Assembly (NCBI RefSeq): GCF_028858725.1
Contig: NC_084771.1
Span: 10,816,915-10,880,914 of the forward strand
Direction: 5' to 3'
DNA length: 64,000 nt
Source: Colius striatus
Taxonomy: Eukaryota > Chordata > Aves > Coliiformes > Coliidae
The notes beneath the pieces are model-generated. The model worked only from the letters and a program-made list of their open reading frames with translations, made no database searches and was not told the DNA's origin. The position numbers were made by a program, and so were the translations under genes. Positions 41,127 through 53,620 of this stretch are shown one piece after another. Numbering within the stretch: position 1 is the stretch's first letter; every line of letters starts with the position of its first letter.

Positions 41127-44100
41127 CGTGGGCTGATGAATGTGCATCACAGCAGTTAGCAGCCAGGTGGCAATCTGCAGTACTGCATTCATTTTCAGCT
41201 GTTTGCCTGCACTTTAGGGTGATGAATGACTACAAAATGCAGATTAACCACTATGAGGGAGAAGCATGGTGTTACTGCTTCATTTGTTACAGGCTTATTT
41301 AGGTTTTATGTGGGTCAGTGTCATTTGATACGAGCCCGTGGTTTACTGTTTAGCAACAAGGGCAGTGAAAAGGCAGAACTACCCTCAGCACATTCTAGCT
41401 ACATCCCATTATCAAAGCCATCAGTGATAGATGGTGATTTTCCCTGTCAAGGATCCTCAAAGACTGTCTGTTCCTTTGGAGGCCTCGACCAGCCCTTGTG
41501 TGCCGAGCAGAATGAGCAGGAAGAAGCATGGCGCGGGTTGTCTCCAGGCTCCTCGCTGTCCTGTGTGGCTTCTGCAGATCCATTTACCATCTGACTCAGC
41601 TTTACTCTTTCCCACTGGAATGTGGTTAGCAAGTCCAGTCCCACTGTGTGCTATGGGCTTTTTTTGCAGCCTGCAGTTATTAATCTGTTGGCTCCGTTAG
41701 AGAAGGTGGCAGCTGTTGTTTTTAATTTGAATACAGTGCTGATCCCTCTCAAGGAGTCTTTGTCCCCATATTAGGAGGCAACAGAAAGAATACTGTGCTG
41801 GAACCATCTCATGATATTTTTACTGCATCCTACTCATCCTTTTTTTTCCTGACAGAGGGTTATAGATCTTAATTATCTTTTGGCAAATGGTTATTTTTTT
41901 TCTAGTTTCTCATTTCATCTGTATGAAACTGAAGCTATTTATAGCCTTCCCTGTTACTTGCTTCTGTCTTAACATATTTTAGGGTTGCTTGCAAGGGTTA
42001 AGAACACATGCAGACATGTCCTTTTAGGAAAAATAGGTGGATGCATCACAGTCTTCTCTTTTTCTTTCTTCTCAGACAGTCACACACGTTTTGCTATTAT
42101 TGTCTGGTCATTGCAGAGAAACAGAATAAGCCAAAAGAGATGAAATAAATATGCTCCAACCCACTTTTTTTAAACTAAGTTACTTAAGATGGTTGTGTGA
42201 TATGGCAGCTGTATGAGAGTGAGGTATTAGATATGCAGGGCCTTGCTGTTTAGCTAAAGCCTGCACGTATTCCAGCGTGCTCAGGACACTTCACCTGGGA
42301 ACCTGCTTCCCCTTATGCTTCAAGCAGTTCCCTGGACAATTAAATTTGCAGTTATACTGCATTCCTCAGTTCCTCACTTGTGTTTCGTTCAGTGGTGATT
42401 TTCATTGCCCTGTGAACCAGTTTGAGGCTCTGCTTTCCTGGTGAACAAAGCCACCAGACTATTTAAATTCATCTTGGTTTCTGCCTGTTAAACAAGTGAA
42501 TCTCCATTTCAGGACTGCAGAGGAACTGCTGGATTTGAGATCCTGCTGAGAGGGGCAAGTGGCAGCGTGGTCAGTCTGAGGTACATGATATAAGTCTGTT
42601 CTCATTCTGTTACATCCCTGGGTTCCACTTGTAACAGTGCCATGGAAACAGTAAAACTGCAGCAATTCCTTGTGGCCAGGCTTCTGAGTCCTGTGAGTAA
42701 CTGTGAACCTTCAGAGATCACCCCTGATGATGAAAGTATTTGAGAGGAATGCAGAAGACTTAATAAATCCCTTAGTGTACTGTATTAGGGAGCAGAAGAG
42801 ACCTTCATGTTCCTGCACAAGCTAAAAGGTCACTGTATTTGTTGGGAGGAGCAGCAGCCCAACCACATGGCAGTGGTGGTGAATGGGGCAATGGCTTTTT
42901 GGGTCTCTTCCTCTCCCACCACCTTTATTCTGAAGGCAGCATCTTCCTGGAAAGGGCTTAAAGGAGACAGGTGTTTTCATCTTGTTCTGCTGGTTGTTTT
43001 ATAACAGGCCCTCAGTCATGGTTACCCCAGCTTTCAGACTCAGGAGGTGAAAGAGAAAACTCTGAAGTACCAGGCATCAGGTCAGTGTGGTTGGACCAGT
43101 AAAGAAGGAAAACAAATGTGCTGTTTCTAGAAATGACGTGGCCAGTTTGTTTTGTGATGTTCTTGAGAGGTTTTGTGAGCTAGCTAGCAAGGCCTGGCAA
43201 GTCCCCCAGCTTGTTAGAATCCCCAGTGAGTGAATAGTGTAAAGGTGAATTTTTGGACAAAGGTTCTGCTCTCTGCTTCATTAGAGTACAACATGGAAGG
43301 ATTTTGGGTGTCATCAGCAGACTTATTCTAGTTTTACACTCGGGTAATAGAATTGGGCCCAAAGAGGCTGAAAAAAGCTGATGTATCACTTTCATTTAGT
43401 TGAATGGAGCTGTCATGCTCTGTTCAGCAGAATATTGTAATCAAGCCTCATATAATATTGCCTGTACTCTATGACTAATTTCTACAGCAACACTAATCTA
43501 ATTCAGTAGCAATTTATTGGCTAAAAAAGGAGTAAATAGCTTGGCAGGATAACAGAGAGAAGAGAGAACCTGGCAGGAGGGTTAAGTGTGGCAGATTTCA
43601 TTGACCACAAGAATATGAACTACAATACAATGAAACCAAGTTCCTGTCAGAACAATAAATAAGGAGCTTTGTATATCCCTGGCAGGTAGGAGCTGCTTCA
43701 TCTGCTGAAAGGTGCTGTCCTTTTGTCTGCTTGGAAGCCAGGCTCCGTCTTGCCTGACATAAACTTCGTTTCAGAGCCTCAAGCCATTAGCTCATAAAGA
43801 GCACATCAACTAATGTTGTTACTGGAGTAGTTCTGCTAATTTCAGCTCCTTATCATTGCCTTGATAAATCAGAAAAAGAAGTAAATGTTAAAAGACATAA
43901 ATTACTCTTAAAAGTCAAGGGGAGAGTGTTTGTGTGGTTTTATTGGTGTTGACGGTTTTAAAACGTTATGGATGCTGTTGGTAAACTCACATGAAGTGGA
44001 AAGTGGTTGTACTGCTTACCCTGCAGGTTTTGCAGTTATTCAGATACAGGGGTTATCATGTAATTTATTTAAATCTCTTCTGAGGAATGGAGAATAAAAT

Positions 44101-44404
44101 ATTCAGAGTGACTCAGACCTGCTGAGTTTTTGAGGATCCTTTCAGAAAGATTCCTAAGTGTCTGAATAAATCCAGGAAGATTAAGTATCAGAAATGCACT
44201 GCTTAAATAATGAGCTTGTAATTGCAGCTTTTACATGCTGGGAACAGGCATTTGGGTCATTTGCTCTCCTTAGCCAAGGTGGAAACTGCCTCCCCGTAAT
44301 TCACTTTTACTCTACTGTGGAAGACAGTTTACACAGAGCACTGAGGCTCTGCTTGCTGAAAAGGTGAGGCTGGAACAGCAAACTGGATCAACAAACATCT
44401 TGGT
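41127..44404. other. Gene-free stretch
   Basis: Nothing coding is supported. AT-rich, repeat-poor sequence at 43,440-43,920 has the look of conserved noncoding DNA, but that is only an impression. Confidence 0.45.
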
Positions 44405-44490
44405 TCTTGTTAGAATCATTGAATCATTACAGTTGGAGAAGACCTTTAAGATTATCGAGTCCAACCACTCACCTCACAGTGAGTGACCAA
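44405..44490 (-). mobile_element. CR1 LINE 3'-end fragment, minus strand
   Basis: Plus strand reads 'gaatcattacagttggagaa', 'gacctttaagattatcgag' and 'tccaaccactcacctcac'. This is the reverse complement of the CR1 terminus of the same subfamily as the copy at 17,232. Confidence 0.9.
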
Positions 44491-47400
44491 GGAAGTCATT
44501 GTCCCCCTCTAATTCCAGAATTACTTTCTAGAGTAATCCTGGTTTCAGATTCCCACTTTGCCAAACCTGAGACCAAGATCAAGATTTATTGCTGATTTGA
44601 GCAGATGTGAGTCTATTGGCCTGAAAAGGTTCAAGATCATTGGCAGTTATCCGAGTACAACCTTACAATAACAGAACTCCTTTTGCATTCCTTTAAAAGC
44701 AGCCCTCCCTCTTCACTCCCTTAAAACAAAGGAAGAGATCATGCAAGCCTTCCAAACAGACACATTCTCAGAGCTGGGTCAGGAAAGGATTTCAGGGTGA
44801 TGAAGAAAAATAATGGGGCTTCTCTCTCTCCATCCAGTTTCTGCTTTTGTGGAGCAAAGCCAGGACAGCTCATCCTCCCTGGGGTGCTGGGAGGCCTGTG
44901 TGGCACCTTTCATCCCCTGGTTCCAGTGTGCTGAGGCAGCCATGGCATCTCCAAGTGTGTCTGTAAGGTGGTGGCACCTCTGCACAATCCTTTATCTACA
45001 CAGAAGAAAGAGGATCAACGACTGAAAGGTGAGACTTTTGCATCATTAAGTGTATTTGGTGCTGCATGGGGTAGGTGGCTGATATGTGCCTTTTGGCTAA
45101 TTAGGAGCAAGTGGTTGTGCATTTGTGATGATTGTTCATGCAGTTTAGATCTTTTTGGCTCTAAATAGTCAAAAAATGATGTCTTAAACCTCCTGTTGGA
45201 AGCAGCAGTACACAGGGCTTTGCTGCAGGCAGCCTGTGAGCCCTGCCCTCAGGATGTCTGATTGGAATCCTGCCTGTGTTTCAGATCTGTACTCAAATCT
45301 CTGAAGGTTCCCAGGGAACTTTTTTATCTGCTCATTTTTCCCCTTTCTGCTCCACTGCCTGTGGGTAGACAGGGCCTGTGGCAGTGGGGGCAGGTCCCAT
45401 CACCCATCACCATCATCAGCCTGTCCTGGCAGAGTGCTGTGGCAGAAACCTTTCTCCACCTCATCTGTAGGTTAGAAATGATTCAAAGATAGAGTGGTGA
45501 GAAATTTATTAGTGTGCTCCTTTCCAAACTCAAAGGCCTGAATCCAGTTTTGACTAGATGAAAGTGAGCTAATTTCTTGGAAAGAGTCCTCCCTCCTGAT
45601 ACCCTTCTGTAGCTGCTGGCCCAGAGCAGCTCCTTAGTCATCCTGAATATGACCCTTTCTGTCTCCATCAGAAGCTGAAAACATGTTTCGGTGTAGATGA
45701 AAACAGTGTTTCTGTTTCATCTGCAGGCTCCAGTCTGGACAGGAACCGAGAAGGAGGTTTCTCAGAGCCACAACTGCTTGTCTGGCTGTTCCAAGGGACA
45801 AACACCTATCAGTTCATTACCTGCCCATAAAAATATCTTTCTTATCAAGAAGGTGTCAAATCCTTTTCCTATAGTGACAGTAACTGCTAAGAGGATTGTC
45901 AGTCTGGGATACATAGACTTGAAAAGGTGCTGGAGTAGTGTCCAGCTGAGGTTTTTGCCTTTGTTTATTCGTTTGTTTGTTTAAAAAAGGAGGTGAAATT
46001 TAACGTTTGGAAACTGGCCCAGCTTTGCAGTTTGGGATATTGAATCTCTGTTCATGAACAGGGCAGGATCACTGGTTGCTTCAGGAAATCAAACTTTCTT
46101 CTGTGATCTCCTCTCAGGGTACCTCAGCCCTAAGCTGGAGAGAAATCTGATGGTGCCAAAGAATCAGAAAGTGACTGTAACTGGACTGTGTAGAAGGTTT
46201 CCTGTAGAGCTGTATCATCCTTGCACTTCTGACAGGAGCAACTGGTGTCTACACGTGAAAAGGAGGATGGGGGAGAAGAGAGGTGATACTGGCTTGCTGC
46301 TGTACCCACTGCTCAGTGCTCTGTGTCTGCCCCCCTTTCAATAGCAAGGGGATGTTACTTTAAATGTTTTGTTTAGGGCTTTACTGGTTATAGTGGAGAG
46401 GAAAAGGCACCTTTTCTCAGTCACAAGGTACTTGGGAGATGTTGTGTCTTCCTCTCCATCTGCTCAGGAACAAGATCATGGGTTAGGCAGGCAGACAGAC
46501 TGAAGGTCAAACCTCTGTGGCTTATGGTCAGTTGAGATGCTTTTAACACACAATCCTCTTAAAACTGCCTGAGATGCAGTCCTTAAGGTTTTGACATATC
46601 TCTTCTGGGGCCTCTGTTAAACAGGCTCCAAGACAGCCCTTGTTTGGAAAACCATTAGTAAGTGAAAGCCTCAGACCAGCGTGGATCTGTACAAGGTGAT
46701 GTGGGGGATGTGGAGGGCAAACAGGGCAGCAGGACCAGAGTGTGGGTAGGGCAGTGAAGGACATGCACAAGGACAGAAGAAGGGACTTTGGCAGCAGGGA
46801 TAACTTCTTGCCTTTAGCCATGGGGATGGTTATAAAGAGGGAAATGGATGGAGGAGCAGAAAGTACAGAAAAGCCAAAAAGCTGTAGAACAGGGACAGGA
46901 GAGTAGAGTCTTTAAATAGGCATTTGGAGCCAAGGAACATGGTAACATACCTGCTCACTCAGCAGCCAGGCAGACTCCCAACGTGTCAGCCACCACAGCA
47001 TCTGTTCAGTGCTGAGTTTGTGGCTGGGAAGTGCTCTAGACCATGTTTACACCCTGAGCATTTTGGCTGTCAGGCAGTCTAAGGCACAGAGGTAGGGTGC
47101 GGGCCCAACTTTAACAACAATGCAAATGTAGCTGTGATTTAGCTGGTGCAGTGCAAGTGAGGGAAGTGTTGGAAGGCCTGTGCCATACATTAAAGCACAT
47201 AACAGAGCTGTTGGTGTTGAAATACTTTTTCTTTTCCTTTAGACCAATGAAATATTGATGAGCATTTCAGCACATGAAGAGACTATTAACTTTTGGCTTT
47301 ACCCAACTTAGCTGAGAACTGGAAGGCTCTGGCAGCTCCATAAAGGATCCTCTGCCATCAGCTGCCTCCTCCTCACATGAACAATACCCCAAACTCATCT

Positions 47401-50400
47401 CTCTCTCTAGTCTCAGCTGCAGCATTTTGGCACAGGGAAAGGGCACCCACTGCTGCAAAAGTGCTCAGTACTCAACAGATGAAAACCAACCATCTTGAAT
47501 CCCACCTGGAGCCTCCTGGCAGCGAGCACAGGGCCCAGAGCAGTTCTATGGTGTCTTCTCGTGCCGACACGTGGCTTTGTAAGTGGGATCTCACGTTACC
47601 TTTTTCTCCCCAGTAGTTTCAAGGTGCAATCCCACAAAAAAAATGCATTGAAGACATCTAATCCTGAGGTGATACAAATAAGATGGTTGCAGGAAGATTC
47701 CTGCATAGGCAGGGGGTCCCGATGCATGTCTGCAGGATGCTTACAGCTTGTGTAGCACTTTGTAGCAGCTCCAGGGTTTTCAGGTGAGTGTTACCTTGTG
47801 TTGCAGGTGGGTTTTGCTACGTGGATTCCATCCTTCTGTCCCACACAAGCAGCCTTTCTTGAACAAAAGTCTGGGCTGGTGCCCTGCACCTAGGGTGGTA
47901 CATATGTTATATGTTGCAGTTAATATCTGAGCAGAAATGAGTTGGCTTTTCCGAGCTTCCAAATGGCTCAGCATCCTTGTACTTCTTGTTTTGTCATAAT
48001 GAGCTGTCTACAAAAGCTCTATCTTAAATTTCACTGCAGACCTTTAACAAGCTGAGTTTAGAGAGAGATACAAACTGCCAGAGGAAGGAATTAGCTTAAA
48101 TTCACCAGAAACCAAAGTCTTACCCAGTGATGTGAATGAATCCTGAGTGGTTCATGCCTGGGAAGGAGTTTCAGCAAGTGGAGATCAAGTTGCTTTTCAG
48201 CTTGGATGCTCTCAGGCTTTATGGCCCTTGTCAGGTGCCAGCTGTTACCGCTTTCCTCAAGAAAGGCTCCACCAGCCTAAACTTGACCCTAGGTCCTCCC
48301 TGGAATAAGAACATAGAGTATGGATATAGAGCTGGATTTGTCTGACAACAGGTGCTTTGGGTGACACTTTGGAGCATCTTTTGGTAACTTCACGATGCTG
48401 AAAGCTTGAGGTGTTCACTGGCCTGGGCCCAGCGGCCAGTGATGAACTGGAGAGGTCCCAAGGATCCTGCCGAGCAAATTAACAGCATGAGCTTTGCACC
48501 AGCCAAGAGAGAGTCAGCCTGCCTGACCTGCCAAGTGTTCTGTGTGTCAGGATGTGGTGGAGCCGATGGGCCAGGCAGCAAGATGCAAGTCCTGAGCGAC
48601 CGGGGCTTTCCTTTGAAGTCTGTTTAACCATGTGTTTGTGTGGAGGTGGAGATTACATAAAGGAGTGGGAGATGGGGTAGTGTTATTTATGTTACAGACT
48701 CATCCTGTATGTGTGAAGTGCTGGATGCAAATAGTGTGATTTAGAACCCGGGTGCTGTTGGTGTATCTGCTGCAGCCCGATGAGAAGGCTGCACCAGTCC
48801 TGAGGTCCCACCACAGCTCCAGCCAGCAGACCATGGCCAGTGGGGATTGCTCCAGGGATGGAAGAAGAAAGACAGTAGTGATAGGAAAGCCAGAATATAA
48901 AATCCAGATCTGACTCTGGAAAGTATTTCCCACCTTTACAGTGAGCCCAGGATGTGAATCTTGCAGCCCTGAAGTGACCGTGCGTGCTGCTGCTGTGTGT
49001 GGAGGAACCCAAAGCCCTGTGTCCTTCCTGCCTCTTCATACTGCTGCCATATAAATCTGGTTACAACCAAATAATCCATGCAGAAATTGCACAGCTTTGG
49101 TTAATAATGCTTGGCAAACAGTGTGGCCTGGGCATCAACGTCATGGTCTGATCTCTAGGCAACAGCTTCTCCTCCGCCTCGTAGTGTTGCTCCTTGTGAA
49201 ATGGGAGGATAAAGAGTATTAATAAGAGCCCAGGCAGGCTGTAAAGACAGCACACCGCTTGGGAAGAGGGTGCTGCCATCTCTGTACTAATAAATCAGGA
49301 TCATTATCACACCAGGGGACAGAAAGAGAACCCACAGCAAAAGCATCTGGTGTGAATTATGTCTCTGAGCCCAGCGGAGCGCTCCATCTTCCCGAAGCGC
49401 CTGCTTCAGCAAAGCCCTGCAGCCTGCCAGCAGCCATTAATCCCAGCACTCCTGCTGGAAAGCTGATACTGGGCCCAGGCAAATATTTCTTCTGTCTGAC
49501 AGTGGTGGTGTTGTTTTGGGGTTTGGGTTTTTTTTTCCTTTGTAATACTTGCTGTAACGAGCAAGAGCCCAGAAAGGCTGGGAGTGCTTTCTGCAGGCCC
49601 CACAGACCTGTGTGTCAGCACAAGAACATACAAAAGCCAGAGCAGGTTTCTCTCTGTACAAGTTCAGTCACCCTTTTTGGATCCAAATGCATGTGCAGAG
49701 CTGAAGAGAGGAGTGACAGCTATGTCCTGCAGGGACTTCAGTGTAGTGTCTTTACAGAATCCATTTCCTATACATCACTTCTCCTGCAGGGAGATCTGGG
49801 GGGCATGTGGGGGGGATGCCAGTAGCAAAACTCCTCAATTCTTTAGTCTCTGATTTCATCCAGACATGTTAAGACACAAATGCCCTGAATGTGATTTTCT
49901 GGGAGTAATCCTGACTAATGCAACTAATCCTATTTGTATTTTTTCTTCATTTTTCATAGGCAAGGAAACACCAAAGGGGCTTTTTGGCTTGTGAGCTTCC
50001 TTGGACAAAGCTGTCTTCATATACCAGTGATGTGATGCAAGAACCACAGCCCGAAGACCTGTTTCAGGTGATGTGTGCCAACATAACACAGCATGTCAGA
50101 GAATATTTTACGGCCATTTGCTCAGTGTTTCTGTCAGATTTTCCCAGGCTTTGCTGTGATGCAGCACTAGCATTTCCACGAGTGAAGGCTTGCATTTTTC
50201 AGCCAGTAAAACCTGATAGATTTGTCTGTTGGTCTTTTGTTTATTGGCAAAAAAGGTAGAACTTGAACCCTTGATAACCAAGTCTGTATTCTTTAGAAAG
50301 AAACGTGAGCCACAAGAATAGATTGGAGTGACTTCTATAAAATGACAGAAGTGATGCAGCCTGTCCTGTTTGGGGTTGTCTCAATGACACCTAAGGATGT

Positions 50401-51637
50401 CCTCAAGAAGCTGTGTTGTAGGGGCGAGTGTGGTGCCACTGCCTACTACCAGAACACCCTATTTTATGCCCTGCTTCTTCTCAGCATCTTCACTCTTACA
50501 TTTGCACTAGAAAAATCCCAAATACTGGATTCCTGGCAGCCATCACCAGGCTGTTACTAAGGAGCTGGGTCTCCTCCAGCTGTTTCTTTGGAGGGAGCCT
50601 GGTAACTTGGCACTGTGGGAGATCTCAGCGCTGCTTTTCTAAGGTTCAAACTAACAGTTTCCAAGTGAACACAGCCAGCAGCTGGGCAAGGTCTGAAGCT
50701 CTGGCTCTCAAGCTGCTCTGCCTCACGTGAAGCAGGGTTTGATGACTGGAGTGGGCCGAGTGAATGAAATTTTCATGCCCAAAATGTTGTTTTGCAGTGC
50801 CTCACACCAGTGCTCTTGAGCAGCTAAGAAAGAGCTGTGTGCTGGATGTTTACCAAGTGCTGAATAATGCATAGGAGTGAATCACACACAGATTACCCTT
50901 TCTTCCTATTAGAGTTATTGTAAGCAATAATAGGATTGACCCAGAACAAAAATAACTCTGACAGAAGGTGGTATGGTGAGGTATTAGGGGACTCCCTGTC
51001 TAAGAACCAGAGCTTAAACACTGCATTTACTGTTTCCAAGAAGTTCTAAGTGCAGTGCATTACAGCAGGCAGTGTACTGACACCTCTCCTTCAAGGGAAG
51101 CAGAAAAGCTGGTAAAAATGAATGTTTAAATGTTATAGTAGCTCCTTCAAATGAAATACAACATTTACCTGTTTGCTATAGAGATGGAACCAACAGTAGC
51201 AAATGATGATGGGTAAGATGAGAGAGGATGGGTTAATGGGCTTTTCTAAATAACACCTAATGACCTGGATAAAAGAATGGAGCAGAGATGCAGTTTAGGG
51301 CACCCTTGATATCACCAGAAACTCTTCCAGAAGGAGGTGTCCCAGCCAAGGTAACAGCCCTGAGTTACCAGGATAACCATTGTTTGTTATTTCACTCTCC
51401 TTAGGCTGGCCCAGAGGAATCAAGCAGCCCTTTCAGCCATGTGGATATTGTTAACTGCTCCTGGCTTAGCTTTGCTTTCACTAGTTCTGTTTTGTTTTGT
51501 CATCAGATTGCATGTGTGAAAAGGAAAAGAGACAATATTTATAAGTTCAAGAGAAGACAAGATAAACTTACTGAAGGAGTAAAATCAAATGGATCCAACT
51601 TACAGCTGCCTCTGTCTCTCCAAACAAGACAAACCCC
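44491..51637. other. Gene-free stretch, 7 kb
   Basis: No gene supported. The longest open frame (49259-49825, plus, 188 codons) has no in-frame ATG until near its end and matches no family I know. Confidence 0.5.
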
Positions 51638-51735
51638 ATTTCACAGAATCAGAGGCTCAGAATGGTAGGGGTGCAGGACTCTGCGCTTGCCCTTGTCGAA
51701 CCTCATGAGGTTCCTCTCTGCCCAACTCTCAAGCA
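51638..51735 (-). repeat. Avian dispersed repeat fragment, probably CR1-related
   Basis: 'cacagaatcagaggctcag' with 'aatggtagggg' resembles the reverse-oriented CR1 terminus. It is followed by 'cttgcccttgtcgaacctca' and 'tgaggttcctc', a phrase common in dispersed bird repeats. The exact family cannot be settled by eye. Confidence 0.5.
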
Positions 51736-52533
51736 GTGAGGAAGGGGGTATTATTCATACTGCTGGTTAATAGTGAGCAGGGCATCAGATCACCAACACC
51801 CCTCCTTTCTCTGCTCCCATTCTGGTCCCTCCAATCTCTGCCTCCAATATTAATAATATGAGGCTGTCAGCAGGTTCCAGTATTATTTGTGCTCTGAGGG
51901 CAAAGGACCATCACAACTGATGTATTACCTGGTGGTTATGCTCTGGATTTTGCTCTCACTGGTTACTGCTTCTGTAGCTACACAAATAGCTGTGTGATGG
52001 CTGTTTCTTTTGTACGGTTACACCAGCACCACTGTGGTAGCAGACAGCAATACCACAGTCTGCAGTGCTCGTAGCACAATTGGACAAAAACAGTCCTACA
52101 ACACCTGATGTGGTATTGAAATATGGTTGTTTTCCTTAAAAATCACTAAGTGCCACTTAGATGTGCTGCTGTTAGGTACCTGAGCCCAATTCTGACCAGC
52201 TGTGCAGAGCAACAAGCTCCTCATTGCAAAGCAGGGTTTTCAACTTCTGAGTGTGTTCTTAACTGTGAAGCTGCTGCCTGTGATTTCTCCTGCTTCTCAG
52301 ATTAACCAGGTTCCTTGTGAGGACTGAGAGCTGCTGCCCTTTTCCCCAAGACAGGAACACTGTATGAGGAACGTTTTTGCCATTTATTCATCGTCACCTC
52401 AGTAACAAAACCCTCTTTGTCATCAGCTTGATGCCCGAGTACGTATGGAGTACAGCATTCTGGAATGCCTGTCACTGGGGGACCTCTGGCTTCCGTAGAG
52501 TGTAATTCTCTGCTCCTCCAAGGCAAAGGGTGG
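51736..52533. other. Gene-free stretch
   Basis: Last part of the desert before the inverted CR1 pair. No feature seen. Confidence 0.5.
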
Positions 52534-52672
52534 CATCATAGAATCACGGAGTGATGGGGGCTGGAAGGGCCCTGCAGAGCTCCTCCAGCCCAACCCCCTG
52601 TTAAAGCAGGTTGCCCTCAGTCAGGAGGCACAGGAACGTGTTTGGTAACCTCCTGAGGAGCCTCCACACCTT
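52534..52672 (-). mobile_element. CR1 LINE 3' end, minus strand (left arm of inverted pair)
   Basis: The plus strand starts 'catagaatcacggagtgatg', passes through 'ctccagcccaaccccctg' and reaches 'gagcctccacacc', which is the reverse complement of the CR1 end. It abuts a second copy in the opposite orientation. Confidence 0.9.
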
Positions 52673-52985
52673 CCCTAAAGGGTGGGTGTCAGGAGGATGG
52701 AGAGGCACTTTTTTCTGTGGTGGCCAGAGACAGGACAAGGGGCAATTGACACAAGCTGGAACACAAACAGTTCCACTGGAACATGAGGATAAACTCCTTT
52801 GCTGCTGACGTGACGGAGCCCTGGCCCAGGCTGCCCGGGGAGGGTGTGGAGGCTCCTTCTCGGGAGGTTTCCAAACTCACTTGGACACGTTCCTGTGCCT
52901 CCTGAGCGAGGGTAACCTGCTGTAGCAGGGGTCGGGCTGGAGGAGCTCTGCAGGGCCCTTCCCACCCCCAGCATTCTGTGACTGT
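52673..52985 (+). mobile_element. CR1 LINE 3' part, plus strand (right arm of inverted pair)
   Basis: Reads 'ctaaagggtgggtgtcagga', 'gacaggacaaggggcaa', 'ggctgcccggggagggtgtg', 'cctgctgtagcaggg' and 'cagcattctgtgactgtg', the standard order of the CR1 3' UTR. Its last 140 bases are complementary to the preceding copy, so the two form an inverted repeat with about 170 bases between arms. Confidence 0.93.
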
Positions 52986-53111
52986 GCGATCAACGGGTAG
53001 TGAACCGGGGTGGGGTGCAGCCGAGGGGCCGCTGCGCTGGGGCTGGGACGAGGCACAGGGGCCGGGCGGGGGGTGCCCGTGCGTGACGGCGGCTGCGGGG
53101 CGGGGGCGCGG

Positions 53112-53126
53112 CCGCCAGGGGGCGAC
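53112..53126 (+). promoter_or_regulatory. CTCF-type motif
   Basis: 'ccgccagggggcgac' matches the CTCF core (CCnsnAGGGGGCgc) closely, within the CpG island. Motif match only. Confidence 0.5.
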
Positions 53127-53221
53127 GGGGAGCAGTGCGCGCGGCGCACGCGCAGCGCGGGCACGGCCCGGTGTCCGCGCGGCCCCGCACGCGGCAGCGG
53201 ACACAGCGCGGGGCGCCCGCG

Positions 53222-53304
53222 GGCACCGGCAGCGGCACCGGCACCAGCACCGGCACCAACACCGGCAGCGGCAGCGGCGCCGGCAGCGGCAGCGGCAGCG
53301 GCGG
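53222..53304. repeat. GGCACC/GGCAGC hexamer-triplet repeat
   Basis: About 80 bases of interspersed 'ggcacc' and 'ggcagc' units, in phase with a 3- and 6-base period, inside the CpG island. One frame reads Gly-Ser/Gly-Thr dipeptides, which is a consequence of the repeat rather than evidence of a protein. Confidence 0.9.
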
Positions 53305-53413
53305 TGCCCGGCAGCAGCGCGCAGGCGCCAGCACAGACGCGGCCGCGGTGCATGCGCCAGGCAGCCGGCGCCCCGCTCGGGACGTCGCCGCCGGAAGCGC
53401 TGCGGCGCGCCTT

Positions 53414-53451
53414 GCCGCCGGAGCCTCGGCCGCCGGAGCCTCGGCCGCCGG
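53414..53451. repeat. 15-bp tandem repeat, 2.5 copies
   Basis: 'gccgccggagcctcg' occurs twice in perfect tandem with a partial third copy, near the ETS-type motif of the CpG island. Confidence 0.9.
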
Positions 53452-53620
53452 GAGCTGCTGGGCACCGGGCTGCAGCGAGGGCTCAGTGCCGCCGCAGCCG
53501 TGGGCAGAGCCCGCGCTTCGTCACTGCCGGACGTACCGGCGGGCCCAGGAGCGGCGGTAGGGGCCTCGCGGTGTCCGCTGCAGCCGGGGCGGGCGGAGCG
53601 CCCGCCGATATGGGATTTTT

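Larger units (their letters stand above)
52990..53620. promoter_or_regulatory. CpG island with no identified gene
   Basis: GC content and CpG density jump directly after the CR1 pair and fall again near 53,620. Visible motifs are a CTCF-core-like 'ccgccagggggcgac' at 53112-53126, an NRF1-like 'gcgcacgcgcag' near 53144, a CRE-type 'gacgtc' at 53381-53386 and an ETS-type 'ccggaagc' at 53391-53398. This combination is typical of a housekeeping promoter. The long open frames on both strands follow from the lack of AT-rich stops and are not believable proteins. Direction of transcription is unknown. It lies about 2.6 kb upstream of the Rag gene promoter. Confidence 0.75.

Noticed and set aside
40729-41192. 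Three overlapping minus-strand frames of 108-142 codons full of 'QLGNCHCSSGTV'-type repeats
   Set aside because: They arise because the 20-bp minisatellite unit has no stop codon on that strand in any phase; not a protein gene.
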